From positions 434,001 through 498,000 of the forward strand of contig NZ_CP039904.1 of NCBI RefSeq assembly GCF_005221385.1: DNA of 64,000 nucleotides, given 5' to 3'. Below are positions 1 through 9,969 of this stretch, piece after piece. A program made the position numbers and the translations under genes. The notes below the pieces were generated by a model, which worked only from the letters and a program-made list of their open reading frames with translations, searched no databases and was not told the DNA's origin. The stretch is from Agrobacterium tumefaciens (GTDB lineage Bacteria > Pseudomonadota > Alphaproteobacteria > Rhizobiales > Rhizobiaceae). The number at the start of each line of letters is the position of its first letter. Position 1 is the first letter of the stretch.

Positions 1-1146
1 CAGCGGCAGGGCAAGCGTCTGTTTCACCGTGCGCTTCGGATTGAGCGAGGTGCCTGGATTTTGATAGACGATCTGCGTCAGCCGCTTGCCGCGCTCAGGC
101 GCCGAGGCGTCGATGACGAGATTGCCGGAGGTGGGACGCGAAAGGCCCATGATCATGCGGGCAACCGACGTCTTGCCGGAACCGGATTCGCCCGCCAGAC
201 CGAAAACCTCGCCTTCCTTCAGCGTCAGGTTCACATCGCGCACGGCATGATAACCGTTGCGCCTGCCGTAAATCTTGTTCAGCCCTTCGATGGTGACGAT
301 GGGCGAGCGCTCGCTCTGCGCCAGATCGGTGACGCGCGGGCCATAAAGCGGCGGCACGGCATCCAGCAGCGAACGCGTATAATCCTCGGCAGGAGCATGC
401 AGGATCTGCGTGCAGGGACCGGTCTCGACAATATCGCCGTGGTGCATGACCACGACCCGGTCCGCCACCTTGCGCACGACGCCGAGATTGTGGGTAATCA
501 TCAACAGCGCCATGTTTTCTTCGGCGACCAGCTGGTTGATGAGGTTAAGGATTTCATCCTGCGTGGTAACATCCAGCGCCGTGCCCGGTTCATCGGCGAT
601 CAGGAGCTTGGGCTGGTGCAGCAGGGCAAGCCCGATCAGCACGCGCTGACGCATGCCGCCCGAAAGCTCGGACGGATAGGCATTCATCACCCGCTCGGTA
701 TCGGCAAGTTGCACCCGGCGCAGCACCGCTGCGATACGGGTGCGACGCGCAGCCTTCGACGAATTGATGCCATCGCGCTTGTCGGCAAAGCGCATGACGT
801 CGTCGAGATGCGTGCCGATCTTGAAGACCGGATTGAAGGAGGACAGCGGGTCCTGCATGATCAACGAAAACGCCGTGCCCTTCAGCGCCTCACGCTCCCT
901 GCGCGGCATGGCGAGCACATCCCGGCCATCGATGATGATGGCGCCGGAAGTAATCGCGGCATTCTTCGGCAGGGTGCCGATGATCGCCTTGGCGGTGACG
1001 GACTTGCCCGATCCGGTTTCGCCGATCAGCGCCACACGCTCACCGGCAGCAACCGTGAAGGCGACATTGCGCAGCACCTGCCGGGTGCGGCCGTAATTGG
1101 TGAAGGTGACGTTGAGGTTTTCGACCTTGAGAAGCGGTTCAGTCAT
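1..1146 (-). CDS. Peptide-type ABC transporter ATPase with two fused NBDs (3' end beyond window)
   Basis: The reading frame runs leftward from an ATG at 1146 and is open to base 1, giving 382 visible codons, so the C-terminus lies outside the window. Two nucleotide-binding domains are present. The first has Walker A GETGSGKS at about residues 42-49 and signature LSGGMRQR near 160. The second has Walker A GESGSGKT near 318-325, and its signature and Walker B lie off the edge. This DppD-DppF fusion is the usual energiser for dipeptide/oligopeptide/nickel-type importers (family knowledge). It starts 4 bases after the DppC-like permease stops, so it is the third gene of that operon. No substrate-binding protein is visible and the substrate is unknown. 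Confidence 0.93.
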   Translation of the reverse strand, partial: MTEPLLKVENLNVTFTNYGRTRQVLRNVAFTVAAGERVALIGETGSGKSVTAKAIIGTLPKNAAITSGAIIIDGRDVLAMPRREREALKGTAFSLIMQDPLSSFNPVFKIGTHLDDVMRFADKRDGINSSKAARRTRIAAVLRRVQLADTERVMNAYPSELSGGMRQRVLIGLALLHQPKLLIADEPGTALDVTTQDEILNLINQLVAEENMALLMITHNLGVVRKVADRVVVMHHGDIVETGPCTQILHAPAEDYTRSLLDAVPPLYGPRVTDLAQSERSPIVTIEGLNKIYGRRNGYHAVRDVNLTLKEGEVFGLAGESGSGKTSVARMIMGLSRPTSGNLVIDASAPERGKRLTQIVYQNPGTSLNPKRTVKQTLALPL

Positions 1147-1150
1147 GGTT

Positions 1151-2032
1151 TTAGCTTTCCACGTCGAACATGTCGCGCAGGCCGTCGCCCAGCAGGTTGA
1201 AACCCAGCGTCACGTAAAGCACGGCCGCACCGGGGCAGAGGACTTCCCACCAGAAATCCGGCATGAACTGGCGCCCGTCGGCAACCATCGATCCAAGGTC
1301 GGGCGTCGGCGGTTTGACGCCGAAACCGAGGAAGCTCAGCGTCGCACCGAAGAGGATGACGAAAGCCGCATCCAGCGTCGTCTTGACGGATATGACCGAG
1401 ACGCAATTGGGCAGGATTTCGCGGAAGAGGATGTGCAGCGGCCCGGCGCCGGCAAGACGCGCGGCTTCGATGTAGTCTTCAGAGGCGATGGACTTCGACA
1501 CCGAATAGATCAGCCGCGCGTGCCAGGTCCACCATAGCAGCGTGATCGCGATCATGGCGTTCGTCAGCGTCGGTTCCAGGAGGTTGGAGACCGCCAGCGC
1601 CATGACGAGAGGCGGCATGGCCAGCATCACATTCGTCAGGCCGCTGATGATTTTTTCGGTCCAGCCGCCGAAATAGCCGGCGATCAGGCCAAGAACCGTA
1701 CCGACGGGAACCGAAATGCCGAGCACGCCGATGACGAGAAGGAGAGAAACACGCAGCCCGAAGATGGTGCGGGAAAAGATATCGCGCCCCGCCTTGTCAG
1801 TGCCGAACCAGTGTTCCAGATCCGGCGGCATGTGGCGGGCGCGGAAATCGACGACGGCGCCGATATGTTTGGGATAGGGCGTGAGCCAGGGCGCAAAGAC
1901 CGCCAGCACCAGCACCGATAACAGGATCAGCGAGCCGATGACGGCTGCCGGATTGCGGCTGAAGCGATACCACATCATGTAACCGGCGCTTAAACCGCGA
2001 TCGGTGGGTTCCAGCATTTTCATATCAGCCAT
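1151..2032 (-). CDS. Peptide-type ABC transporter permease (DppC-like)
   Basis: This 293-residue inner-membrane protein belongs to the BPD_transp_1 family. It has the N-terminal cytoplasmic and first-membrane segment typical of DppC/OppC, followed by five more predicted hydrophobic segments. The EAA loop that docks on the ATPase is visible as EAARLAGAGPLHILFREILP. The KAGRDIFSR stretch after the first periplasmic region is typical of the family. The start codon overlaps the stop of the upstream permease in a TGATG arrangement, which implies translational coupling. It forms the channel with the DppB-like protein. The transported ligand cannot be told from sequence. Confidence 0.93.
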   Translation of the reverse strand: MADMKMLEPTDRGLSAGYMMWYRFSRNPAAVIGSLILLSVLVLAVFAPWLTPYPKHIGAVVDFRARHMPPDLEHWFGTDKAGRDIFSRTIFGLRVSLLLVIGVLGISVPVGTVLGLIAGYFGGWTEKIISGLTNVMLAMPPLVMALAVSNLLEPTLTNAMIAITLLWWTWHARLIYSVSKSIASEDYIEAARLAGAGPLHILFREILPNCVSVISVKTTLDAAFVILFGATLSFLGFGVKPPTPDLGSMVADGRQFMPDFWWEVLCPGAAVLYVTLGFNLLGDGLRDMFDVES

Positions 2033-3060
2033 CAGCGAGCCTCCTTGCGGCGCAGGCGCGGGTCGATGATCGAGATCAGGACATCCACGATCAGGTTCGC
2101 AACGATGAAGAACAGGCCGGCCACCAGCACCACGGCGGTCACGGCATTAAGGTCTTTCTGCAGGATGGCGTTCAGCCCGTAGGAGGCAAACCCACCCCAG
2201 GCGAAGACCATCTCGATCACAAAGGCATTGCCGATCAACGACGCGAATTCGAGACCCATGATCGTCAGCGGCGCGATTGAGGAGAGTTTCAGCAGGTAAC
2301 GGAAGATGATCACCCGCTCCGGCACGCCGAAGCTCTGGAGCGTCAGCACATGGTCCTTGCGCTGGTTCTCGATCATCGAGGAGCGGGTGATGCGGGTGAT
2401 CTGGCCGATGCCGGCCATGGAAAGCGCAAAGGCCGGCAGCGCGAGATGCTTCAGCGCATCCAGCACCACATCGAACCGTCCGGCCAACGTGCCGTCGATC
2501 AGGATGAAGCCCGTCGGGCCACCCTGCCAGCCAAGCCCGTGGTCAAGCCTGCCGATGATCGGCCAGCCGGAGAGAAACCGGGCGGCCAGCAATTGCAGCG
2601 TGATGGCGAAGAGAAAGCTCGGGATCGTTACCCCGGTGAGCGAGAGGATGCGGCCGATATGGTCGAGCGGCCGGTCGCGATAATGCGCGGTGATAACACC
2701 CAGCGGAATGGCGACGGCGAACATGAAGATGACCGAGACCAGCACCAGCTCGACGGTGGCCGGAACGGTCTGCGCCAGATCGGTGGTGACGGGACGTTGC
2801 GACACCAGCGAGAAACCGAGATCACCGTGCAGGGCGTTGCCGATATAGTCGAGATATTGGACGGCCAGCGGCTTATCGAGACCCATCTCGCCACGTAGCG
2901 CATCCACCTGCTCCTGCGTTGCCGCAGGCCCCAGCGCCATGCGGGCGGGATCGCCCGGCACCACACGGGCCAAAGCGAAAATCATGATGGACAGGGCGAT
3001 CATGACCAGCACGAAAGCGCCGAGCCTGTTCAAAATCGCGACCAGCGGATGTTGCTGCAT
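2032..3060 (-). CDS. Peptide-type ABC transporter permease (DppB-like)
   Basis: This 342-residue multi-pass membrane protein is of the DppB/OppB class. An N-terminal membrane segment at about residues 13-33 precedes VVPGDPARMALG, the usual DppB motif after TM1. The EAA-like loop is around LTLQSFGVPERVIIFRYLL, and the end is the family-typical DVLISIIDPRLRRK. It is the first gene of the leftward operon (DppB, DppC, fused ATPase). It faces a LuxR-family regulator across a 136-bp divergent intergenic region, so that regulator may control it (inference). The binding-protein gene is absent from the visible part of the operon. Confidence 0.93.
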   Translation of the reverse strand: MQQHPLVAILNRLGAFVLVMIALSIMIFALARVVPGDPARMALGPAATQEQVDALRGEMGLDKPLAVQYLDYIGNALHGDLGFSLVSQRPVTTDLAQTVPATVELVLVSVIFMFAVAIPLGVITAHYRDRPLDHIGRILSLTGVTIPSFLFAITLQLLAARFLSGWPIIGRLDHGLGWQGGPTGFILIDGTLAGRFDVVLDALKHLALPAFALSMAGIGQITRITRSSMIENQRKDHVLTLQSFGVPERVIIFRYLLKLSSIAPLTIMGLEFASLIGNAFVIEMVFAWGGFASYGLNAILQKDLNAVTAVVLVAGLFFIVANLIVDVLISIIDPRLRRKEAR

Positions 3061-3196
3061 CGGTGGAACGTTCCTTGTGCATCAGTTGCCTGAGCACAAG
3101 TTTTCACCACATGTCGGTTTGAACAATTGCCGAAAGGTATAGTTTTTTGAAGAATGAGTATAGGTTTTTATATCTGGATACCCTATCCCTTTCCCG
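3061..3196. promoter_or_regulatory. Divergent promoter region with tandem direct repeats
   Basis: This 136-bp AT-richer spacer separates the leftward ABC operon from the rightward LuxR/MalT-like gene. Two direct repeats, GTATAG followed by a T-run, start at 3137 and 3158. They are 21 bp apart, about two helical turns, as expected for a dimer or multimer operator. No convincing Shine-Dalgarno sequence precedes the LuxR-type ATG at 3197. Assigning the repeats to that regulator is inference. Confidence 0.45.
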
Positions 3197-5548
3197 ATGA
3201 CACTCCTGCCCCGCCCCCGCCTCTGCCACCGCATTGCCAGTGAAACCGCTGGCGTGGTGTTTGTTCGCGCGCCGGCGGGTGCCGGAAAAAGCGTGCTGCT
3301 GGAGATGTTAGCAAAAGAACTGGGAGCGCAGATATGCCGCACGCACCAGCCTCAAGGCGACGACGTGACAAATGGCTGTCTGCTCTGGGACGTTCCAGTC
3401 TTTGCACGGGCGGTACGCATGCCCGCCCCCATTCTGGAGTCGGTGCGTTTCGTCGTCATCGCCTGCCGGCCAGACCAGCGGATCAGCGGCATGGCGCGGC
3501 ACATCCTGCATCGCGGCTCGCTCACCATAGGGGCGGACGAACTTGCCTTACGGCCAGATGAGGCGGACGGCCTTCCGCCCGAACAGAAGCATCTGGCACT
3601 CGAGGATTATGCGGGATGGCCGGCCTTTCTGTCGCTGGCGCGCCTGCCGGATGAAATGCTATGCGCCGACTACCTGCGGGAAAGCTATCTGCCGCATCTT
3701 TCCCCTGCCCAAACGGTCGAACTGTCCTTCTGGCTCGAAAATCCCTCTGCAGAGCCCGATGCGGACTGGACCAGGCTTCTGCCGCCCTTTCTGACGGGAA
3801 AGCCAGACGATCACCGCACGCTGATACGGCTTCTGACGGTCGCGGCAAAAGAACGCCTCGCCACATTGCAGGCCGGCAGCGCTGTGGTGGAGGTCGCATC
3901 GGCGTTTGAAAAGGCAGGGCGTTCGCTGGCCGCCATGGCTATGCTGCTGGACCGCGGTTACGAGACCCATGCCGCGCAAATCCTCGAGCGCGCCGATGGC
4001 CGTGAGCTGATCTACAGGAGCAGCGTCGACCGGTTTCGCGAAATCATCATGCGGTTTTCGCAAGATATGATCGCAGCGAACGAAACCGTGCTCTTTGCCG
4101 TCACCCGCGCGTTGCTGAAACAGGGTGAATTGCAACGCGTGCGCCATCTGCTCGGCAAAAGTCTCGGATCGGATTATCTCGATCCGCTGAAGGTGCTTGC
4201 CCGTGGTTCGCGGTTTTCCTTCGCCGCCCGCACCTTCCGGCTGAACCTGATGATTGCCGAGGACCTGACCCCCAATGACGCTGTGATAACGCGTCTCGCC
4301 GAGTTCATGGCCGATTATCCCATGGACGACCACGGCAAATGGGCGGCCTATTACAATGCGCTGCTGGAATTCGAAATCCGCCGCCGCAATTTCCGCGAGG
4401 CGGAGGCGGCAGCGGCCCGCGCGCTCATCTATCTGCGCAAGATGGGCGGGCAGCCCCTGCTCGAGTTCTTCATCCATCTTCACCAGATCGTGCTGCGGTT
4501 GATGAGCGGTGATGTGCTTCTGGCCCGCCGGGCGGCGCAGGAGGCGCGCGCACGGCTGGAACAGGTGCCGCATGATGCCGTGCAGGAGTTCCGGATGTTG
4601 CGGCTGGCGGAAGCCTGCCTTGCCTATGAGGCGGGAAAGCCGCGCGACCTTCTGCATTTCGTCGAGCACGAATTCGATCACTTCGCCGCTGCCGAGATCT
4701 GGCCGAGCCTGATGCAGTTTGCCCTGTTTTACGCCTCACAGGTGTTGATCGATCATTTTCCGATGACCGTTCGCCCCGGTTTTCTCGATGGCTTGTGGAT
4801 CCATCTTTCGGAAGGGCTGCAATTCCATGCGATGATGGAAATCAGGACGGCCCTCGCCTATCAGAACGCCAACCGCTGGGCGGATGCCGCCGCGACGCTT
4901 TCGGCAATCCGCATGCCGATGGGCCGCAACTGGGTGGAAAGTGCGCATGAGGATCTTTCCCGGCTGACACGCCGGGACGAAATCGCCTATGTCATGGCAT
5001 GGCTGCGCGATGCGGTGCATCTTTTCACGCCGCGCGCCTATCTCTCCCGGCAGATCGACGCGATGATCGCCAATCCCAAGGTCACCAATCGTGAGAAGGT
5101 CGCGCTGAGGATCTGGCAGAGCTATACCGCGCACCAGCGCCGCGACAATGCCGCCGCACGCGCCCATATCCTCACCGCTCTTGAATCGGCAACCCGTCTT
5201 GGCTGCAATGGCGTCCTGTCGGAGGAGCGCGTCTTCCTGTCGCCGCTTTTGAACAATCGCCGCATCCGCAGCTTCATCGAAACCTCGTCCGATGTCCGCA
5301 CCGCGCTGTCGATTTTCGCCGCTTCAGTGAATTCACCGCAGGCGCGCGCCCTGCATGGCGGGCTTTCGCAGCGGGAAGCGCAGATGCTGCAACTGCTCGC
5401 CAGCGGCATGTCGAACAAGAAGATCGCCCTAACCCTCAATATCTCGGAAGTGACGGTGAAGTTTCACCTCGGCAACCTGTTCCGCAAGCTGGATTGCAAA
5501 CGCCGCGCGGAAGCGATCCGCGCGGCGAAAGCACTCGGCTGGCTGTGA
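3197..5548 (+). CDS. MalT-like LuxR-family transcriptional regulator (STAND-type)
   Basis: This is a 783-residue regulator. The N-terminus LLPRPRL followed by APAGAGKS (Walker A, about residues 25-32) matches the start of MalT-type signal-transduction ATPases. The central 300-690 region is helical and repeat-like, as in their TPR sensor domain. Residues about 718-780 form a LuxR/GerE helix-turn-helix (LSQREAQMLQLLASGMSNKK, then ISEVTVKFHLGNLF). The protein is somewhat shorter than typical 850-900-residue MalT relatives. It is divergent from the peptide-type ABC operon and its end nearly touches the convergent RraA-like gene. It probably senses the imported ligand or a metabolite of it (inference). 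Confidence 0.88.
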   Translation: MTLLPRPRLCHRIASETAGVVFVRAPAGAGKSVLLEMLAKELGAQICRTHQPQGDDVTNGCLLWDVPVFARAVRMPAPILESVRFVVIACRPDQRISGMARHILHRGSLTIGADELALRPDEADGLPPEQKHLALEDYAGWPAFLSLARLPDEMLCADYLRESYLPHLSPAQTVELSFWLENPSAEPDADWTRLLPPFLTGKPDDHRTLIRLLTVAAKERLATLQAGSAVVEVASAFEKAGRSLAAMAMLLDRGYETHAAQILERADGRELIYRSSVDRFREIIMRFSQDMIAANETVLFAVTRALLKQGELQRVRHLLGKSLGSDYLDPLKVLARGSRFSFAARTFRLNLMIAEDLTPNDAVITRLAEFMADYPMDDHGKWAAYYNALLEFEIRRRNFREAEAAAARALIYLRKMGGQPLLEFFIHLHQIVLRLMSGDVLLARRAAQEARARLEQVPHDAVQEFRMLRLAEACLAYEAGKPRDLLHFVEHEFDHFAAAEIWPSLMQFALFYASQVLIDHFPMTVRPGFLDGLWIHLSEGLQFHAMMEIRTALAYQNANRWADAAATLSAIRMPMGRNWVESAHEDLSRLTRRDEIAYVMAWLRDAVHLFTPRAYLSRQIDAMIANPKVTNREKVALRIWQSYTAHQRRDNAAARAHILTALESATRLGCNGVLSEERVFLSPLLNNRRIRSFIETSSDVRTALSIFAASVNSPQARALHGGLSQREAQMLQLLASGMSNKKIALTLNISEVTVKFHLGNLFRKLDCKRRAEAIRAAKALGWL

Positions 5549-5551
5549 GGC

Positions 5552-6262
5552 TCAGCGATTGTTCTTCTTGCGCCATTCGGCAAAAGCCGTCTGGTGCTCA
5601 TCCTTGGTGCAGGGATAAAGCCCGATAATCGTCTGGCCGGCCTTCACCTGCTCCACCACGAAATCCTCATAAGCCGTCATTTCCACCGCCTCGGTGGCGA
5701 TCTCGTCGGCAATGCCGGCGGGAATGACGATGACGCAATCGGCGTCGCCGACGATGATGTCGCCGGGAAAGACCGGGGCGTCACCGCAGCCGATAGGTCC
5801 GTTTATTTCGATGGCTTCATGCTTGGTAAGGTTGGTCGGGCTGGAAGGCCGGGTGTGATAGGCCGGAATATCCAGTTCGGCGATGGTGGCGGCATCACGA
5901 AAACCGCCGTCGCTGACGATGCCGGCACCGCCGCGCACCATAAGGCGCGTTACCAGAATATCGCCGGCCGAGGCAGCGCTCGCATCCTTGCGGCTGTCGA
6001 TCACCATCACATGACCCGGAGGGCAGGTTTCGATCGCCACCCGCTGCGGATGCGCAGGGTTACGGAATTCGACAAGCTGGTTGCGGTCCTCGCGGGCCGG
6101 CATGTAGCGCAGGGTAAACGCCGGGCCGACCATGTTCGTGCCCTTATAGCCGAGCGGATGTACGCCCTGTATGACCTGGTTTCGCAGGCCGCGCTTGTAA
6201 AGCGCTGTCGCCAGCGTGGCGACGGAAATCGTCATCAGTTTTTCCCGCGTTTCGCTGTTCAT
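5552..6262 (-). CDS. RraA-like / HMG-aldolase-fold protein, candidate 2-keto acid aldolase
   Basis: This 236-residue protein is of the RraA / 4-hydroxy-4-methyl-2-oxoglutarate aldolase fold. The family signature is seen as GAGIVSDGGFRD, where the SDGGFRD segment carries the Arg/Asp used for substrate and metal binding in the aldolases, and later GDIIVGDADCVIVIP. True RNase E regulators are about 160 residues. The longer form here, as the last gene of a sugar-acid operon, favours a metabolic lyase. It follows the uronate-dehydrogenase-like gene by 34 bases. Working hypothesis: it cleaves the 2-keto-3-deoxy acid made by the dehydratase two genes upstream. The exact substrate is not demonstrable from sequence. 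Confidence 0.8.
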   Translation of the reverse strand: MNSETREKLMTISVATLATALYKRGLRNQVIQGVHPLGYKGTNMVGPAFTLRYMPAREDRNQLVEFRNPAHPQRVAIETCPPGHVMVIDSRKDASAASAGDILVTRLMVRGGAGIVSDGGFRDAATIAELDIPAYHTRPSSPTNLTKHEAIEINGPIGCGDAPVFPGDIIVGDADCVIVIPAGIADEIATEAVEMTAYEDFVVEQVKAGQTIIGLYPCTKDEHQTAFAEWRKKNNR

Positions 6263-6296
6263 TTTAGTCTCCTCGCAATGACCGGATGGATGTGTT

Positions 6297-7094
6297 TCAT
6301 GTCTTGTGAATGGGCTCGTCTATGAAGATGCCGCCCTGATATTTTGCGATTGCCGCCTCGGGATCGGGTCGCGGCACATCGCGCTCGATTTCCGCCCGGT
6401 AGCGCGCAGCATTGTCGCGCCGTTGCCAGCCGAGAAAATCCACGTGCGAATTGTCCCACCAGCTGTCGTCATTGGCGGAAACGCCCCAGATGACCGGGCA
6501 GCCGAGTTTCGGTGCGCGGTATATGGCCTCAATCAGCGAGACAAAATCGTCATGGCTGAACCAGGTCGACAACATTCGCCAGTTCGTGGGTTTTGCTTCG
6601 CAGGAGCCGATGCGGACGATGGCCGTCTCCTGGCCGAATTTGGAGTGGTAAAGGCTCGCCATCGCCTCGCCGAAAACCTTCGAGACACCGTAGAGGCCGT
6701 CGGGCAGAAAAGGCGTCTCGGGAGTAAGCTGCTTGCCCTGCGGATAATAACCGATCGTGTGGTTGCTGGAAGCAAAAACAATGCGCGGCAGGCCATGTGC
6801 CCTCGCCGCTTCATAGAGATTGTAGAGCCCGCGCAGATTGGCCGCCTCTATCGGATCGAAAGCCTTCTCGACGGAAACACCGCCGAGATGGATGATGCCG
6901 TCACAGCCCCCCACGAGATCATGAACCGCCTGCTCGTCCTCAAGCGCGCAACGAACGAGTTCCTCATGAGGCGCGGGTGAACCGAGATCAACGATATCAG
7001 AAAGGCGGATGGTCTCGGCGACATGGCCAAGCCGCCCCCGCAGCATGCTGCCCAGCTTGCCGCCAGCACCGGTGATGAGCAATCGCTTCAACAT
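6297..7094 (-). CDS. udh: NAD-dependent uronate dehydrogenase-like SDR
   Basis: This 265-residue extended SDR starts at the ATG at 7094, where the conserved N-terminus begins; a longer frame upstream has no family-like sequence. Residues 6-13 carry the NAD-binding ITGAGGKLG glycine motif. The active site shows SSNHTIGYYP and YGVSK (catalytic Tyr and Lys), and later STWFSHDDF. These segments and the 265-residue length match the characterised Agrobacterium uronate dehydrogenase, which oxidises galacturonate or glucuronate to the aldaro-lactone (family knowledge). The protein is clearly diverged in other places, so the sugar substrate may differ. It lies 10 bases after the dehydratase, within the same operon. 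Confidence 0.8.
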   Translation of the reverse strand: MLKRLLITGAGGKLGSMLRGRLGHVAETIRLSDIVDLGSPAPHEELVRCALEDEQAVHDLVGGCDGIIHLGGVSVEKAFDPIEAANLRGLYNLYEAARAHGLPRIVFASSNHTIGYYPQGKQLTPETPFLPDGLYGVSKVFGEAMASLYHSKFGQETAIVRIGSCEAKPTNWRMLSTWFSHDDFVSLIEAIYRAPKLGCPVIWGVSANDDSWWDNSHVDFLGWQRRDNAARYRAEIERDVPRPDPEAAIAKYQGGIFIDEPIHKT

Positions 7095-7104
7095 GATGGC
7101 GTCC

Positions 7105-8829
7105 TTAGAAAATATCGGGCTCGCCGGCGGTGCGGCCGAAATCCGTCTGCAGGAAGTCGAAATCGCAACCTTGATCGGCCTGCGTGACATGCTTGGAGAA
7201 GAGATAGCCATAACCGCGTTCATAGCGCGGCGCGGGCGCCTGCCACCCGGCACGGCGGCGAGCGATCTCTTCTTCGCTGACCAGCATGTCAAGCCGGCGC
7301 TGCGGCAGATCGAGACGCACGATATCGCCGGTTTTCAGGAGCGCCAGCGGGCCGCCGACGAAGCTTTCCGGCGCGACATGCAGCACGCAGGCCCCATAGG
7401 AAGTGCCGGACATGCGGGCGTCGGAAATCCGCACCATGTCGCGATGGCCCTTCTTGATCAGCGCCTTGGGGATAGGCAGCATGCCCCATTCCGGAAAACC
7501 GGGACCACCGAGCGGACCGGCATTACGCAGCACCAGAACATGATCCGGCGTGACATCGAGGTTCTCGTCGTCGATCGCCTTCTTCATTTCCGGATAGCTG
7601 TCGAAGACCAGCGCCGGGCCTTCGTGAACATGGTATTTCGGATCGCAGGCGGCAGGCTTGATGACGGCGCCGTCAGGGCAGAGATTGCCGCGCAACACCG
7701 CAAGCGAGCCTTCGGCATAAACCGGATTGTCGAGCGAGCGGATGACGTCGTCATTATAGACCTTCGCACCCTCGAGATTTTCGCCCATGCTGCGACCGGT
7801 CACGGTGAGCGCCGAACAGTCGAGACGGCTTTCGAGCTGCTTCATCAGTGCCCGCAGGCCGCCTGCGTAATAGAAATCCTCCATCAGATAGTCTTTGCCG
7901 GAGGGGCGGACATTGGCAATGAGCGGTGTTACCCGGCCAAGCTCGTCCAGTTCGTCCAGCGTCATCGGCACGCCGGCACGGCGCGCCATGGCAATCAGAT
8001 GCACGACGGCATTGGTGGAACAACCGGTCGCCATGGCGACGATGGCAGCATTGCGAAACGCAGGCGCGGTCAGAATGCGGTCCGGCGTCAGCTCCTCTGC
8101 CACCATCTCCACAATACGCCGGCCGCAACCTGCCGACATGCGCTGGTGTTCGGCATCCACCGCCGGAATGGAGGAGGCTCCCGGCAGGGTGAGGCCAAGG
8201 GCGTCGGTGATGGCGGTCATGGTCGAGGCGGTGCCCATGGTCATGCACACACCAGCGGAGCGGGCGATGCCGCCCTGTACACCACGCCATTCCTCGTCGG
8301 TGACGTTGCCAGCACGGCGCTCATCCCAATATTTCCAGGCGTCAGAGCCGGAACCCAGCACCTTGCCGGCATAATTGCCGCGCAGCATCGGGCCGGCAGG
8401 CAGATAGATCATCGGCACGCCGGCCGAGATCGCGCCCATGACGAGGCCGGGTGTCGTCTTGTCGCAACCACCCATCAGCACCACGCCGTCGAGCGGATGC
8501 GAGCGGATCATTTCTTCCGTCTCCATCGCCAGCATGTTGCGGTAGAGCATCGATGTCGGCTTGGTGAAGCTCTCGTCCACCGAAAGCGACGGCATCTCCA
8601 CGGGGAAGCCACCCGCCTGCAACACGCCGCGTTTCACATCCTTCACCCTTTCAGGGAAATGTGAGTGACAGGTGTTCAGCTCCGACCATGTATTCAGGAT
8701 ACCGATGACGGGTTTGCCGACAAAATCCTCCTCCGCATAACCAAGCTGCATCATGCGAGAGCGGTGGCCAAAGCTGCGCAGGTCATCGGGTGCGAACCAG
8801 CGGTCGGAGCGGAGTTTTTTATCGGTCAT
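7105..8829 (-). CDS. IlvD/Edd-family sugar-acid dehydratase (arabinonate dehydratase-like)
   Basis: This 574-residue Fe-S dehydratase has the cluster cysteines visible in NTCHSHF (about residue 53), MGGCDKTTPG (about 122) and MATGCSTNAVV, with LPGASSIPAVDAEHQR and RISDARMSGTSYG further on. The length and the GGCDKTTPG motif fit the sugar-acid branch (L-arabinonate, D-xylonate, galactonate-type) rather than biosynthetic IlvD. It sits between a sugar ABC importer and a uronate-dehydrogenase-like gene, which supports dehydration of an aldonate or aldarate to a 2-keto-3-deoxy acid. The specific substrate is inferred only to that level. Confidence 0.87.
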   Translation of the reverse strand: MTDKKLRSDRWFAPDDLRSFGHRSRMMQLGYAEEDFVGKPVIGILNTWSELNTCHSHFPERVKDVKRGVLQAGGFPVEMPSLSVDESFTKPTSMLYRNMLAMETEEMIRSHPLDGVVLMGGCDKTTPGLVMGAISAGVPMIYLPAGPMLRGNYAGKVLGSGSDAWKYWDERRAGNVTDEEWRGVQGGIARSAGVCMTMGTASTMTAITDALGLTLPGASSIPAVDAEHQRMSAGCGRRIVEMVAEELTPDRILTAPAFRNAAIVAMATGCSTNAVVHLIAMARRAGVPMTLDELDELGRVTPLIANVRPSGKDYLMEDFYYAGGLRALMKQLESRLDCSALTVTGRSMGENLEGAKVYNDDVIRSLDNPVYAEGSLAVLRGNLCPDGAVIKPAACDPKYHVHEGPALVFDSYPEMKKAIDDENLDVTPDHVLVLRNAGPLGGPGFPEWGMLPIPKALIKKGHRDMVRISDARMSGTSYGACVLHVAPESFVGGPLALLKTGDIVRLDLPQRRLDMLVSEEEIARRRAGWQAPAPRYERGYGYLFSKHVTQADQGCDFDFLQTDFGRTAGEPDIF

Positions 8830-8867
8830 GTCAATGGTCCTGCGTTGCGGGTTGCGCCAAAAGCCTG

Positions 8868-9947
<1,080 letters not shown>

Positions 9948-9969
9948 TGTCGTGTTTCCTCCCTGAGGA

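Noticed and set aside
61..1200. Long plus-strand open frame opposite the double ATPase
   Set aside because: It is antisense to a strongly conserved ATP-binding protein with both Walker A motifs visible, and its own translation is His/Arg-rich without family sequence.
7095..7292. N-terminal extension of the uronate dehydrogenase-like protein
   Set aside because: It lies inside the dehydratase gene and lacks family sequence; the ATG at 7094 yields exactly 265 residues with the Rossmann motif at the start.
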